Part shown: positions 1-11,460 of the stretch, piece after piece
Layout of the letters: every line of letters starts with the position of its first letter
Numbering within the stretch: position 1 is the first letter of the stretch
Assembly (NCBI GenBank): GCA_009760885.1
Contig: CM019721.1
Location: forward strand, 21,879,639-21,943,638
Direction: 5' to 3'
Origin: Achatina immaculata
Lineage: Eukaryota; Mollusca; Gastropoda; Stylommatophora; Achatinidae
Length of the DNA: 64,000 bases
Made by a program: the position numbers and the translations under genes
The notes under the pieces: generated by a model
Told to the model about the DNA's origin: nothing
The model's input: only the letters and a program-made list of their open reading frames with translations
The model's database searches: none

Positions 1-253
1 GTTAAGTGTGATATTATATTTGACTACACGCTTGTGTGTGTTAAGTGTGATATTATATTTGACTACACGCTTGTGTGTGTTAAGTGTGATATTATATTTG
101 ACTACACGCTTGTGTGTGTTAAGTGTGATATTATATTTGACTACACGCTTGTGTGTGTTAAGTGTGATATTATATTTGACTACACGCTTGTGTGTATGTG
201 AAAGTGTGATATTATATTTGACTACACGCTTGTGTGTATGTGAAAGTGTGATA
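1..253. repeat. 39-bp minisatellite
   Basis: Five near-perfect 39-bp units start at 1, 40, 79, 118 and 157, followed by two units lengthened to about 42 bp by an extra ATGTGAAA-type segment. The array begins at or before the window edge. The 82-residue open frame across it is a by-product of the 39-bp (13-codon) period, not a gene. Confidence 0.95.
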
Positions 254-475
254 TAACATGCGAATACAGGATTGTATGCGTGACAATAATGTGACTACAT
301 GCTTGTAACAGCTGTAATACACAATGAGTTGCTTGGATGTAATGTTGTATTGCATTTTTTATACTTCACAGTTGTTTTTTTTTCTCGGTCAAAATTGCTG
401 TGTAATGTTGTATTACCTATTTTTTAAAATTCATCCTTGTTTTGAAGTAAACTACAAGAAAACCTGACAAATACA
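254..475 (+). other. 5' flank of the GST gene
   Basis: AT-rich sequence directly upstream of the GST start codon. It must hold part of the 5' UTR or promoter, unless the UTR is split by an intron. I see no convincing TATA box or other named motif. The start codon context is favourable, with A at -3 and G at +4. Confidence 0.4.
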
Positions 476-3400
476 ATGGCAAAGTCGACTTACGTGTACT
501 TTAACCTGAAATCAAGAGGTGAACTACCTCGTCTTGTAGCCGCTGTGGGCGGTATCGAGTATGAAGATCAGAGAATTACGTTTGCTGACTGGCCAGGACA
601 ACTCAAAAGCAGTAAGTAAAGATGGTGTTTTCTACATTCAGAACTTTGTCGCTGCTGGTAGTCCTTCTAATAATAATAATTCTATATTTCTCCATCAGAA
701 AATTCACCTGCAAATTCTGTGTGAGAAAATAGTGATGTAAATATTACTCAATTTGGATGTCGCTATTTTCCATAATAATGCTGACTTTGATAATTATGGT
801 CATTTTAAAAATAATTGAAACAAGGAAGAGACATGGATGTTGTGTCCTTGGATGTTCTGTGCTTGGATGTTGTCGTCTTAGATGTTGTGAGTTTGAATGT
901 TCTGCTGTTGGATGTTGTGAGCTTAAATGTCCTGTTCTTGGATGTTGTGAGCTTGAAAGTTCTGTTCTTGGATGTTGTGAGCTTAAATGTCCTGTTCTTG
1001 GATGTTGTGAGCTTAAATGTCCTGTTCTTGGATGTTTTGTGCTTAGATGTTGTGAGCTTAGATGTTCTGTGCTTAGATGTTGTGAGCTTAGATGTTCTGT
1101 GCTTAGATGTTGTGAGCTTGGATGTTTTGTGCTTAGATATTGTGAGCTTAGATGTTCTGTGTTTAGATGTTGTGAGCTTGGATGTTCTGTGCTTATGTTG
1201 TGAGCTTGGATGTTCTGTGCTTAGATGTTGTGAGTTTGGATGTTCTGTGTTTAGATGTTGTGAGTTTGTATGTTCTGTGCTTAGATGTTGTGAGCTTGAA
1301 AGTTCTGTTCTTGGATGTTGTGAGCTTAAATTCCTGTTCTTGGATGTTGTGAGCTTAAATGTCCTGTTCTTGGATGTTCTGTGCTAAAATGTTGTGAGCT
1401 TAGATGTTGTGAGCTTAGATGTTGTGAGCTTAGATGTTCTGTGCTTAGATGTTGTGAGCTTGGATGTTCTGTGCTTATGTTGTGAGCTTGGATGTTCTGT
1501 GCTTAGATGTTGTGAGTTTGGATGTTCTGTGCTTAGATGTTGTGAGCTTGGATGTTCTGTGCTTAGATGTTGTGAGCTTGAAAGTTCTGTTCTTGGATGT
1601 TGTGAGCTTAAATGTCCTGTTCTTGGATGTTGTGAGCTTGAATGTTCTGCTGTTGGATGTTGTGAGCTTAAATGTCCTGTTCTTGGATGTTGTGAGCTTG
1701 AATGTTCTGCTGTTGGATGTTGTGAGCTTAAATTCCTGTTCTTGGATGTTGTGAGCTTGAAAGTTCTGTTCTTGGATATTGTGAGCTTGAATGTTTTGTA
1801 AATTCAGCGAGTTGTTGAGTTCACAATTGGGGACTATAAGGGGAGGGACAGGACCAAAACCCATCTGAAACCAAAAATCCATGGCTTATGTACTATCGTA
1901 CTAGATGGCTAGGCTCAAACCCAGAATCCATGGCTTATGTACTATCGTACTAGATGGCTAGGCTCAAACCCAGAATCCATGGCTTATGTACTATCGTACT
2001 AGATGGCCAGGCTCAAACCCAGAATCCATGGCTTATGTACTATCGTACTAGATGGCTAGGCTCAAACCCAGAATCCATGGCTTATGTACTATCGTACTAG
2101 ATGGCCAGGCTCAAACCCATAACTAACCTACAACCCAGGATCTCCCCTCCAAGGATATTGTATGCCAGTCACGCAGCACATACAGCCACACATCACAGAA
2201 AACATGAATACATATTTACCAAGTCATCATTTATAATATATGAACGTTTTATTATCCATTACATGGATTATGGTAGACACAGGAACATTACATTACATAA
2301 ATACATTAGAGAACATACAACACATATAATTGATATATATGAGGTATAATATCAATAACGCAATTACTCATAGCTAATGTAACTAATTAATAAACTAAAA
2401 AGACCGTGGCTATTCTGGTCTCATTCCCCCCCCCCCCAAATCACAATGCACATTATACATCTCCGAGGCGTGCCAATGCACTTATGAATCTGCAGCCTTC
2501 TGCGAAACTACACCACATTCTGTGTGCATTTAATCCATGTGCCAGGGCACTTTTTAACTCACGACTAGCCTGCCTGTAACTCTCCTCCTACATTATGAAG
2601 TTCCTTGTGCTAAGCGCACTATTATCTCACTCCCTCAATCCATGAAATATAGATGTGCCAGAGCACTATTATCTCATTCCCTCAATTCATGAAATACAGG
2701 TGTGTTAACACACTATTAATCTCATTTCCTCAATACATGAAATACAGATGTGCTAACGCACTACAAAAATCACGACAATCCGCTATCAGGTTCTTTCTCT
2801 CTTCTCCCCCCAGACTCGATGCTCACGTACATCTCAGCTCTGCAGTCTGGCCTTGTATCTCCCGATAACATTGCGACACATAAATTATGCATGCAAATGA
2901 AGGAACTGACGGGCTTTGATAGGTGCCCATCCAGATATACGATGATCCATGAATCTGATAGAATCTCCTCATGTTACGAGAAGGACAAACAATCTACAGC
3001 ACACTGATTTCCGCTCCCCCATGTCCTATGGTTTTCTTCTGCTCTCCGTGTGTAAAAACCTCTATATACAGGTCTTCACATTCGTCACGTGACGAGACGC
3101 GCGCGCACAGACATGCTCTAGTTCTGAGCACACGTCTTGCCCACAGTTCTGTTCTTGAATGTTGTGAGCTCGAATGTTCTGTTCTTGGACCTTGTGAGCT
3201 TGAATTTTCTGTGTTTTGGATGTTGTGAACTTGGATGTTGTGAGCTCGAATGTTCTGTTCTTGGACCTTGTGAGCTTGAATTTTCTGTGTTTTGGATGTT
3301 GTGAACTTGGATGTTGTGAGCTCGAATGTTCTGTTCTTGGACCTTGTGAGCTTGAATTTTCTGTGTTTTGGATGTTGTGAACTTGGATGTTGTGAGCTTG

Positions 3401-6400
3401 AATGTTCTCTTCTTGAATGTTCTATTTTTGGTAGTTGTGATCTTGGATGCTGTGAGCTTGACTGTTTTGTTCTTGAGTGTTGTGAGCTTAGATATTCTGT
3501 GCTTGGATATTGTGAGCTTGATTGTTTTCTGCTTGGATGTTGTGAGCTTAGATGTTGTGAGCTTGGATATTGTGAGTTTAGATGTTTTGTGCTTGGATGT
3601 TGTGAGTTTAGATGTTGTGAACTTGGATGTTGTGAGCTTAGATGTTGTGAGCTTGGATATTGTGAGTTTAGATGTTTTGTGCTTGGATGTTGTGAGCTTA
3701 GATGTTGTGAACTTGGATGTTGTGAGCTTAGATGTTGTGAGCTTGGATATTGTGAGGTTAGATGTTTTGTGCTTGGATGTTGTGAGTTTAGATATTGTGA
3801 ACTTGGATGTTGTGAGCTTAATTGTTTTGTGATTGGATGTTGTGAGCTTGGATGTTGTGAGCTTAGATGTTTTGTGCTTGGATGTTGTGAGCTTAGATGT
3901 TCTGTGCTTAGATGTTGTGAGTTTGTATGTTCTGTGCTTAGATGTTATGAGCTTAGATGTTCTGTGCTTAGATGTTGTGAGCTTGGATGTTCCATGCTTA
4001 GATGTTGTGAGCTTGGATGTTCTGTCTTTAGATGTTGTGAGCTTAGATGTTCTGTGCTTAGGTGTTGTGAGCTTGGATGTTCTGTGCTTAGATGTTGTGA
4101 GCTTAGATGTTCTGTGCTTAGATGTTATGAGCTTAGATGTTCTGTGCTTAGATGTTGTGAGTTTGTATGTTCTGTGCTTAGATGTTGTGAGCTTAGATGT
4201 TCTGTTCTTAGATATTGTGCCTACCTCTGGCACCGTTTGGGATGACTTCTCTTTCTTGTCTAGTCTCAGTAGACCTGCAACTTCTGCTCTCTTCTAGTCT
4301 CAGTAGACCTGCAACTTCTGCCCTTTTCTAGTCTCAGTAGACCTGCAACTTCTGCCCTTTTCTAGTCTCAGTAGACCTGCAACTTCTGCTCTCTTCTAAT
4401 CTCAGTAGACCTGCAACTTCTGCTCTCTTCTAATCTCAGTAGACCTGCAACTTCTGCTCTCTTCTAATCTCAGTAGACCTGCAACTTCTGCCCTTTTCTA
4501 GTCTCAGCAGACCTGCATCTTCTTCTCTTTTCTAGTCTCAGTAGACCTGCATCTTCTTCTCTTTTCTAGTCTCAGCAGACCTGCATCTTCTTCTCTTTTC
4601 TAGTCTCAGCAGACCTGCAACTTCTGCTCTCTTCTAATCTCAGTAGACCTGCAACTTCTGCCATGTTCTAGTCTCAGCAGACCTGCATCTTCTTCTCTTC
4701 TCTTTTCTAGTCTCAGTAGACCTGCAAATTCTGCTATTTTCTGTTGATGTCATGAAAATCTTGAAGCATTGGTGCTGTGGTAGATGGAAGAGAGAGGGTG
4801 GGGTATGTCACAATGACTGGTTAGATGCAGGAGAGAGGGCGGGGTATATCACATAGACTTGTTAGATGAAGGAGAGAGGGTGAGGTGTGTCACAATGATT
4901 TGTTAGATGGAGGAGAGAGGGTGGGGTATGTCATAATGATTTGTTATATGAAGGAGAGAGGGTGAGATGTGTCACAATGACTTGTTAGATGGAGGAGAGA
5001 GGGTGGGGTATTTTACAATGACTTGCCTTAAGTTCCTCAGTGGACTCAATAAGCAAGATTCCTAGCTGGCTCCACCACCATGAGAGTTTCAGTCAGACTG
5101 AAAACAAGACACTCTCATAGTCTGTTACTAGAATCATCACAGGGAAGTGTGTCATTTGAGAAATCAGATTTAAAGGCTCCTGATAACTTTTTAATTTCAA
5201 ATGTCGCTGAAAATTTCTCTTGTTCAAGATTAACCTCTGCATTATTCTAGTGCTATCACTCATCTTTGCTTCGTCTTTGCTTCATCTTTGTTTCATCTTT
5301 ATTGCTCAAAGAAAAGAATAACACCAAAATGTAGCATTACCATCGATGGCACAAATATGAAACAAGTTAATAGATTCAAGTACTTAGGAACGATTATAAC
5401 AACTGATGGGAAATGTCACAATATAATAAAAAGCAGATGTGCTCAGGCCAAGTCAGCATTCCAGACAATGAGACACATCTTGTTCAACAGATCTATATCA
5501 ATGGAAACAAGATTCCGAGTACTTAAATGTACTTACATCGAGCCAATTTTGTTTTATGGGTGTGAAGCATGGTCTATGAATAAGAGAGTACAGCGAGAAA
5601 TGGAAGCCATAGAGATGTGGTTTATAAGAAAGATGCTGAAGGTACTGTGAACAGCCAAGAAAACCAATGAAGCAGTCTTAAGAGAGGCTGGAGTTAAAAA
5701 GCAAACTATAGCAAAGATCAAAAGCAGACAAGCGAAATTTATAGAATATTTCCTGAGAAGAGGGAAATTGGAACACACTGTGGTTCTAAGGACTGCAAAC
5801 GCGCCACAAACAGCCTCTGGCAGTCAAGTCCAGCTCCGGGCCTTCCCGTGGCAGAACTGTTTAAACTGACAGGAGAAGGGGCGAGGGCGAATATCTGGCG
5901 CCTGAAAACCAGTTACTTAGGGTAGATGAGTGTCACGTTTGGTAGCTCATCTGCCGCTGTTGGCGAGATCTTCAGCTGCTGTGTGTGGAGCGGTGCTCTT
6001 CCCGGCCAATGAAGAAATTTGCAAATGAGGTTGCCGCGCAGCATCACTGCGGAAAAGGTGGTTGAAAGATTAAAGCGAAGCAAACAGTCAAATCACGGCA
6101 CCTCTGGTCTGGAGGTCGGCCACGTCCTGAGTGCAGTCATATCGGGTGAAATGCATGAACCGGCTTGTCCCAGAGGTTAAGTCACTGCTGGCTTGACTTT
6201 TCAAATGCCGCGCGTGGAGTGAAGCTCCTCCCGGTTAAGGAAGTAAATGCGGAAATGCGCCGATGGGAAAAGGTGGTGGAAAGTGAAGTTTAACCTGGTA
6301 TGTCCAGTAGTATCGCTACGAGAGCTGTACCACGGCACCTCTGCTCTAGAGGCCGCCTACGTCCGAAATACACCTACACTGGTGAAATATGCCTAAACCG

Positions 6401-9400
6401 GCACACACCAGGGGTGGAACTCGATGGCTAGACATGTCATGCCACCTCCGCTCTAGAGGTCGATAACGCCTGATAAACACCCATACTGGTGAATTTTGCC
6501 TAAACCGGCTCATACCAGGGGTGAATCTTGAAGGCTATGAATGTCACAGTACCTCTGCCCTAGAGGTCGGTCCCGTCCCAAACATACCCATACTGGGAAA
6601 TGCCTAAACCGGCTCAACCCAGGGGTAGAAGTCACTAGTGGCGAGGATTCGTCCTCCTGTACAAAAGCTCCATCCTGGTCACAACTAGGAAAGGTAGCGG
6701 CCACGACCGCAAAATGCTGAAGTCGGAGACACTGGACCAGGGAAGTCTAGATAGGCAACCATCTCTCACCCGGCGGGGATGTCTGCGTATCCTAATCACG
6801 CTGAGGTTTTCCGGTGAGAAAGTCCAACCCTGGACTGGATGGGCAACCACCTCTCACCCGGCGGTGATACACGGGTATCTCAAAACCTCTGCATTATTCT
6901 AGTGCTATCACTCATCTTTGCTTCGTCTTTGCTTCATCTTTGTTTCATCTTTATTGCTCAAAGAAAAGAATAACACCAAAATGTAGCATTACCATCGATG
7001 GCACAAATATGAAACAAGTTAATAGATTCAAGTACTTAGGAACGATTATAACAACTGATGGGAAATGTCACAATATAATAAAAAGCAGATGTGCTCAGGC
7101 CAAGTCAGCATTCCAGACAATGAGACACATCTTGTACAACAGATCTATATCAATGGAAACAAGATTCCGAGTACTTAAATGTACTTACATCGAGCCAATT
7201 TTGTTTTATGGGTGTGAAGCATGGTCTATGAATAAGAGAGTACAGCGAGAAATGGAAGCCATTGAGATGTGGTTTATAAGAAAGATGCTGAAGGTACTGT
7301 GAACAGCCAAGAAAACCAATGAAGAAGTCTTAAGAGAGGCTGGAGTTAAAAAGCAAACTATAGCAAAGATCAAAAGCAGACAAGCAAAATTTATAGAATA
7401 TTTCCTGAGAAGAGGGAAATTGGAACACACTGTGGCAATTGGAAAAATTGAAGGAAGAAAAGACAGAGGAAGACAGAGAGAGAAGTTACTGGATGGGCTG
7501 TCATTGTGGCTAGGAAGAAAGTCAATGGTGGATCTCATAATCAGGTCTAAAGACAGGGAATTGTGGAGAGAAATGATGGCCTCCGCCACGTGCCATGGCA
7601 CTTGAATGAACTCAAACACTGGTAAAGTTATCTTTCATTTCGTTTAACTCCTAACTCATGTTACAGAAACACCTTATGGGCAGATCCCAGTCCTAATAGT
7701 GGACGGAAAGTATTATGCTCAGAAGTTGGCCATCAGTTTGTACTTTGCCAGACAAAGTGGTGAGTATTCATCATCATTGTCACTATCATTATTGTCACTA
7801 TCATTATTTTCACTATCATTATTGTCACTATCACTATTGTCACCATAATTGTATTTGCCTTTTGTGATGTGTAATTGTACATGAATTTTGTCTTTTTTTT
7901 TTGTAGACACTGTAGATTGCATGCAAAAAATATGTAATAAAAAGAATAGTTTTCTTTCTATTTCATTTGATTTAGTAATTATTCTTTGTTTATTTTATTT
8001 TCTATTTCATTTGATTTAGGAATACTTTCTTTCTTTCTTTTTTTTTTAGCCCATGAAATTCACCTATTCTTCTGTATATTCACATTTCAAGTGTCTCAGT
8101 TTTCTGTTCCATTTTCTTATGTTCATGTTTCCAAACCATAGAGTGGTGTGCCATAACATAAGACATGTTTTTCTACATAAGAAATTTACCACTAGAGTAT
8201 CACAGTTCCTGTATGACTGCTACATTTGTAAATTCTACATCACTGATAACTTTCAGGCTTGTATCCGAAGTCTGCAACCGAACTTGAGTTTCTGAGGTAT
8301 GACACAGCCTTGAACTTTACAGAAGAGGTTCTAGAAAACATCATTCAGGCACAAGTAGACAAGCATATTCGCAGCAATGTAAGTACAACTTTCACCATCT
8401 TGCATCTTACATGTCTTACATCTTTCATGTGCCTTTAAATGTTACACAGAACTGGCACCACGTTTTTCTGTTTTCAGCGAGTTTTTCCACTTTGTCAAGG
8501 ATCTTATGCCCACTAATTTAGTCTCTCTCAACATGTTCTCTTTAGTGTTTCACGTGTCAAATGCTTCGTTGCAAATGTTCATAACAATATTGCTTTTCCC
8601 ATCTAGACTCACCTCATATCATCTTAATCCTCATCTTACAACTCATCTTATACTTCATTTTACACCTCACCTTACACTTCATCTTACACTTCATCTTACA
8701 CCTCATCTTAAAATGGATGAGAAGTCAGGTGAAGGTATCACAGTTGATGAGAAGTCAGGTGAAGGTATCACAATGAATGAGACATCAGGTGAAGGTATCA
8801 CAATAATTGAGAAGTCAGCTGTAGGTATCACAATGGATGAGAAGTCAGATAAGCTATCACAATGGATGAGAAGTAAAGTGTAGGTATCACAATGGATGAG
8901 AAGTCAGGTGAAGGTATCACAATGGATGAGAAGTCGGGTGAAGGTATCACAATGGATGAGAAGTCGGGTAAAGGTATCACAGTGGATGAGAAGTTGGGTG
9001 AAGGTATCACTTCTGAAGTTAATCTAAAAAAAAACTCCTCAGCATCATTCCATCAGGCTGCACTAACACAGCAGCATTCCTGTTCTATTAGCCAGGACAC
9101 ACTAACACAACAGCATTCCTGTTCTATTAGCCAGGACACACTAACACAACAGCATTCCTGTTCTATTAGCCAGGACACACTAACACAATAGCCTGTGACA
9201 TTCTTTACCTACATCTTCCTCCCTAACCAACTCCACCTGTCACTAACATTTACTACTTCCAGCTCCATATATTACTTCCAGCTCCATATATTACTGCCTG
9301 CTCCACATATTACTTTCATCTACACTTATTACCTCCAGCTCCATATATTACTTCCAACTTCACATATTGCTTCCAGCTCCATATATTACTTCCTGCTCCA

Positions 9401-10665
9401 CATATTACTTCCATCTACACTTATTACCTCCAGTTCCACAAATTACTTCCAGCTCCACAAATTACTTCCAGCTCCACATATTACTTCCAGCTCCACATAT
9501 TACTTCCAGCTCCACAAATTACTTCCAGCTGCACATATTACTTCCATCTACACTTATTACCTCCAGCTCCACATATTACTTCCAGCTTCACATATTACTT
9601 CCAGCTCAGCTAACTACTTCCAACTTAATTTATTACTTCCACTTAACTTATGAAAACTACAATATCTTTTACTTTCACAATGGCTGTATGAAGTGCATAT
9701 AATATAAATTACTTAACACTTTCACATCATGTCTTTGCTATTACATGTGATGTAATACTCGTTACTTTCTGTGGCAACAACTGTGAAAGCGGTAAATAAA
9801 ATATTGTTATGACACTCTGACAGCTGGACACCATTGCCAAACTACAGAAAGAAACTCTGCCTCTCAAAGTTCCACTTCTGGAGAAACTTTTGAAAGAAAC
9901 TGGCACAGGTTACTTTGTCGGGAACAAGGTCAGTTGTATTTATTTCTTTACAAGTACATATTTATTTTTGCTTTTTTGCTTTTCTTTTTCTCTCTTGACT
10001 AAGAAAATCAGCCAACACTCACTGGTTGACTTTGTGAAAAAGCTGATAATTATAATTAGGTAAATAATAAGTGTTTATGAAGTCTGAAAACTGATAAAGA
10101 TTGATATAGCACTAGAGAAAGTTGAAATAGCACTAGAGAAAGTTGATATAGCACTAGAGAAAGTTGATAAATTGAGTAAGAATTGTGTTCAGCAATGCTC
10201 TGGCACTTTAGGGGACACCCAGGCTCAGAGATCTGCCACCAAACTTTAAACAAGAGAAAAATCGTACAGATGTGCGTGCGTGCGTGCGTGCGTGCGTGCG
10301 TATGTATGTATGTATGTATGTATGTATGTATGTATGTATGTATGTATGTATGTATGTATGTATGTATGTATGTATGTATGTATGTATGTATGTATGTATG
10401 TATGTATGTATGTATGTATGTTACTTTCAGAATATTTTTTGCATACTCTCATTTAGCTATTTCTTTCACTAATTTTTTTTGTCAGTTATCCATTGTGGAC
10501 CTGAGTGCTTTTGATGTTTTGGAACACATAGTTAGCATTCAGGGCAGGTCCTACCTGGACTCATTCCCTCTTCTAAAGGCCAACTTTGAGCTTGTGGGGA
10601 AGAATGAGAAGTTGAGAAAATATCTGTCCAGCCGTCCAGCTCCAGTGCCCGGCAAAGAGTTTTAA
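476..10665 (+). CDS. sigma-class glutathione S-transferase (5 coding exons)
   Basis: Coding exons are 476-611, 7667-7759, 8257-8378, 9824-9928 and 10486-10665. All four introns are GT-AG with matching phases (1, 1, 0, 0). Together they encode 211 residues, a normal sigma-GST length. The N-terminal thioredoxin-like half carries the catalytic Tyr8, the YxxxxxRGE segment with Arg14, DWP with Trp39, and the TPYGQIPVLIVDG block with its cis-Pro at 53. The all-helical C-terminal half ends with GYFVGNKLSIVDLSAFDVLE, containing the SxxD N-capping box. By family knowledge, such cytosolic enzymes conjugate glutathione to electrophiles or act as prostaglandin D synthases. The mollusc branch also gave rise to lens S-crystallins. 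One oddity is that the usual Gln-Ser pair that holds the glutathione gamma-glutamyl group reads Gln64-Lys65. The introns are packed with tandem repeats and transposon fragments. Family assignment is very secure; substrate is unknown. Confidence 0.95.
832..1801. repeat. 15/30-bp minisatellite in GST intron 1 (array 1)
   Basis: About 970 bp of 15-base units of two main kinds, GATGTTGTGAGCTTA and GATGTTCTGTGCTTA, often alternating as a 30-bp dimer, with variants (GAAAGTTCTGTTCTTG and others). Because 15 is a multiple of three, long Cys/Leu-rich or Val/Asp/Leu-rich frames stay open on both strands. These are not genes. Confidence 0.95.
1879..2115. repeat. 49-bp tandem repeat
   Basis: Five consecutive 49-bp units beginning CCATGGCTTATGTACTATCG, differing only by single substitutions (GGCTAGG or GGCCAGG). 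It lies inside GST intron 1. Confidence 0.95.
2116..3139. other. GST intron 1 spacer with a short decayed repeat
   Basis: No gene is seen. The segment contains a C-homopolymer near 2428-2438 and three or four diverged copies of a roughly 50-bp unit (ATGAAATACAG...CTCATT...CTCAAT) between about 2595 and 2770. The rest is unassigned intronic sequence. Confidence 0.6.
3140..4220. repeat. 15/30-bp minisatellite in GST intron 1 (array 2)
   Basis: Same unit family as the array at 832-1801. It opens with three copies of a longer roughly 74-bp module (3165-3390) and then continues as 15-base units. Both strands stay open (a 371-codon frame on minus, 317 on plus) purely because of the 3n period. Confidence 0.95.
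4255..4738. repeat. 34-bp minisatellite
   Basis: About 14 units of roughly 34 bp of the form CTAGTCTCAGTAGACCTGCA plus a C/T-rich half, with variants (AATCTCAG, CAGCAGACC). It starts abruptly after the 15-bp array and is pyrimidine-rich on the plus strand. Confidence 0.9.
4778..5030. repeat. ~41-bp purine-rich tandem repeat
   Basis: Six units of about 41 bp around GGAGAGAGGGTGGGGTATGT, alternating with versions reading GGTGAGGTGTGT. It lies in GST intron 1. Confidence 0.85.
5231..5783 (+). mobile_element. LINE 3' fragment, copy A
   Basis: Encodes the end of a non-LTR reverse transcriptase: FKYLGTIITTDGK, the IEPILFYGCEAWS block and AEMWFIRKML-like sequence, then a stop (TGA at 5648) and further recognisable codons. 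It belongs to the same family as the longer LINE at 15490-17395. It ends abruptly where an unrelated retroposon begins at 5782. A second copy, about 99% identical over the shared part, starts at 6886. Confidence 0.88.
5782..6885 (+). mobile_element. unidentified retroposon, 3'-truncated copy
   Basis: Shares its start (GGTTCTAAGGACT) and about 1.1 kb of GC-richer sequence with the complete copy at 35740-37400. It contains a roughly 110-bp internal repeat (CTCTAGAGGTCGG..., ...CCTAAACCGGC...) and a roughly 80-bp repeat (GAGGTTTTCCGGTGAGAAAG). It stops at ...TATCTCAAAAC where the second LINE copy begins, so its 3' end is missing. No coding frame is recognised. Confidence 0.8.
6886..7630 (+). mobile_element. 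LINE 3' fragment, copy A'
   Basis: Repeats 5231-5783 almost exactly and then continues to the true C-terminus of the ORF: GKIEGRKDRGRQREKLLDG, DRELWREMMA and CHGT followed by a stop at 7605. The same internal TGA as in copy A (after MLKVL) breaks the frame, so the two share a recent origin. It ends only about 40 bp before GST exon 2. Confidence 0.88.
8477..8560 (-). mobile_element. LINE relic (minus strand)
   Basis: A short stretch whose reverse complement reads RETLKRT followed by degenerate codons. It matches the C-terminal GRPRETLKRTLLREA segment of the LINE family at 32399-33770 and 58129-58719. It lies in GST intron 3. Confidence 0.55.
8620..9013. repeat. 30-bp minisatellite with a flanking 11-bp-rich tract
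   Basis: 8620-8712 is a simple run of CATCTTACAC-like units. From 8713 about ten 30-bp units (ATGGATGAGAAGTCAGGTGA plus AGGTATCACA) follow, with one short unit near 8850-8880. The open frames (DEKSGEGIT repeated) come from the 30-bp period. It lies in GST intron 3. Confidence 0.9.
9048..9190. repeat. 39-bp tandem repeat
   Basis: About 3.5 units of 39 bp containing CAGCATTCCTGTTCTATTAG and CCAGGACACACTAACACAA. It lies in GST intron 3. Confidence 0.9.
9238..9645. repeat. ~20-bp minisatellite
   Basis: About 20 units of roughly 20 bp of the form TTACTTCCAGCTCCACATA, with variants (CATCTACACTTATTACCTCC). It occupies most of the sequence before GST exon 4. Confidence 0.9.
10085..10421. repeat. 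21-bp repeat and GTGC/ATGT microsatellite in GST intron 4
   Basis: 10095-10165 holds three to four 21-bp units (GTTGATATAGCACTAGAGAAA). From 10272 there are six GTGC units followed by about 32 uninterrupted ATGT units up to 10421, close to the acceptor of GST exon 5 at 10486. The long pure run is expected to be length-polymorphic. Confidence 0.95.
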
Positions 10666-10683
10666 TATTTTCAAGTTTCTTAT

Positions 10684-10689
10684 AATAAA
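10684..10689 (+). promoter_or_regulatory. GST polyadenylation signal
   Basis: A canonical AATAAA lies 18 bases after the GST stop codon. The spacing is short but workable, and it is the first such hexamer after the stop. Confidence 0.65.
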
Positions 10690-10904
10690 GCATCTAGAAT
10701 TTTACTGAATGTGAATTTAAATTTGATCATCAAAGAGAGAGTGGCATCATCAAATAGAATGTAACACTGTGGCTGGGATCAAGATGGAGGAAAACCAAGA
10801 ACACTGAGGACATGAATCAGTGTCAGAGAGAGAGTGTTCACAATTTAAAACAATTTCTATAATTTACATGAAAACCCTCATGAATGGAATCTCATTTCAA
10901 AAAA

Positions 10905-11460
10905 GCAGATGTTGATAATGGAGACAGGTAAAATAAAATGCAATCATTAAACAGCTGTAGATATTGATAATATTTTGGCCAAACACCATAAGAAACAACA
11001 TCTTGCTGGCAGAAATGCAGATGAAGCCACTGACAGCAATTATTGAGGAAAGACGCTGGCGATGGCTGGGACATGTGCTCCGAATGACTGACAACTCACT
11101 ACCAAAAATAGCACTAAGATGGACACCAAAGGGGAACAGAAGTAAGGGTAGACCAAAAGAGACATGGAGAAGAACAACAGAGAGGATGTTGAGCAATAGA
11201 GGGCTCACCTGGACAAGAACAGAAAAAAGGCAAAGGACAGGCATTTGTGGAAAACCCTTGAGGAACTCCCATGTGCCCTGGGCACTTAAGGTTCAGAGAG
11301 AGAGGTACTGATAATAGAGAAAGGTAATAAAATGCAACCATTAAACAGCTGTAAATATTGATAATGGTGACAGGTAAAATAAAATGCAACCATTAAACAG
11401 CTGTAAATATTGATAATGGAGACAAGTAAAATAAAATGCAACCATTAAACAGCTGTAAAC
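10905..11460. repeat. ~52-bp tandem repeat interrupted by a LINE fragment
   Basis: Units of about 52 bp contain GATAATGGAGACAGGTAAAA and AAACAGCTGTAAATATT. One unit lies at 10914-10970, the LINE fragment fills 10971-11310, and three more units follow to 11460, so the LINE piece appears to sit within the array. Confidence 0.8.
10971..11310 (+). mobile_element. LINE C-terminal fragment
   Basis: Encodes ERRWRWLGHVLRM, then ALRWTPKGNRSKGRPKETWR and further basic residues. This is the characteristic tail of a family of animal non-LTR retrotransposon ORFs. It is 5'-truncated and different from the other LINE families in this window. Confidence 0.8.

Noticed and set aside
3118..4245. 371-codon minus-strand and 317-codon plus-strand frames
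   Set aside because: Both come from a 15-bp repeat whose period is a multiple of three. Simultaneous open frames on both strands with low-complexity composition indicate repeat, not protein.
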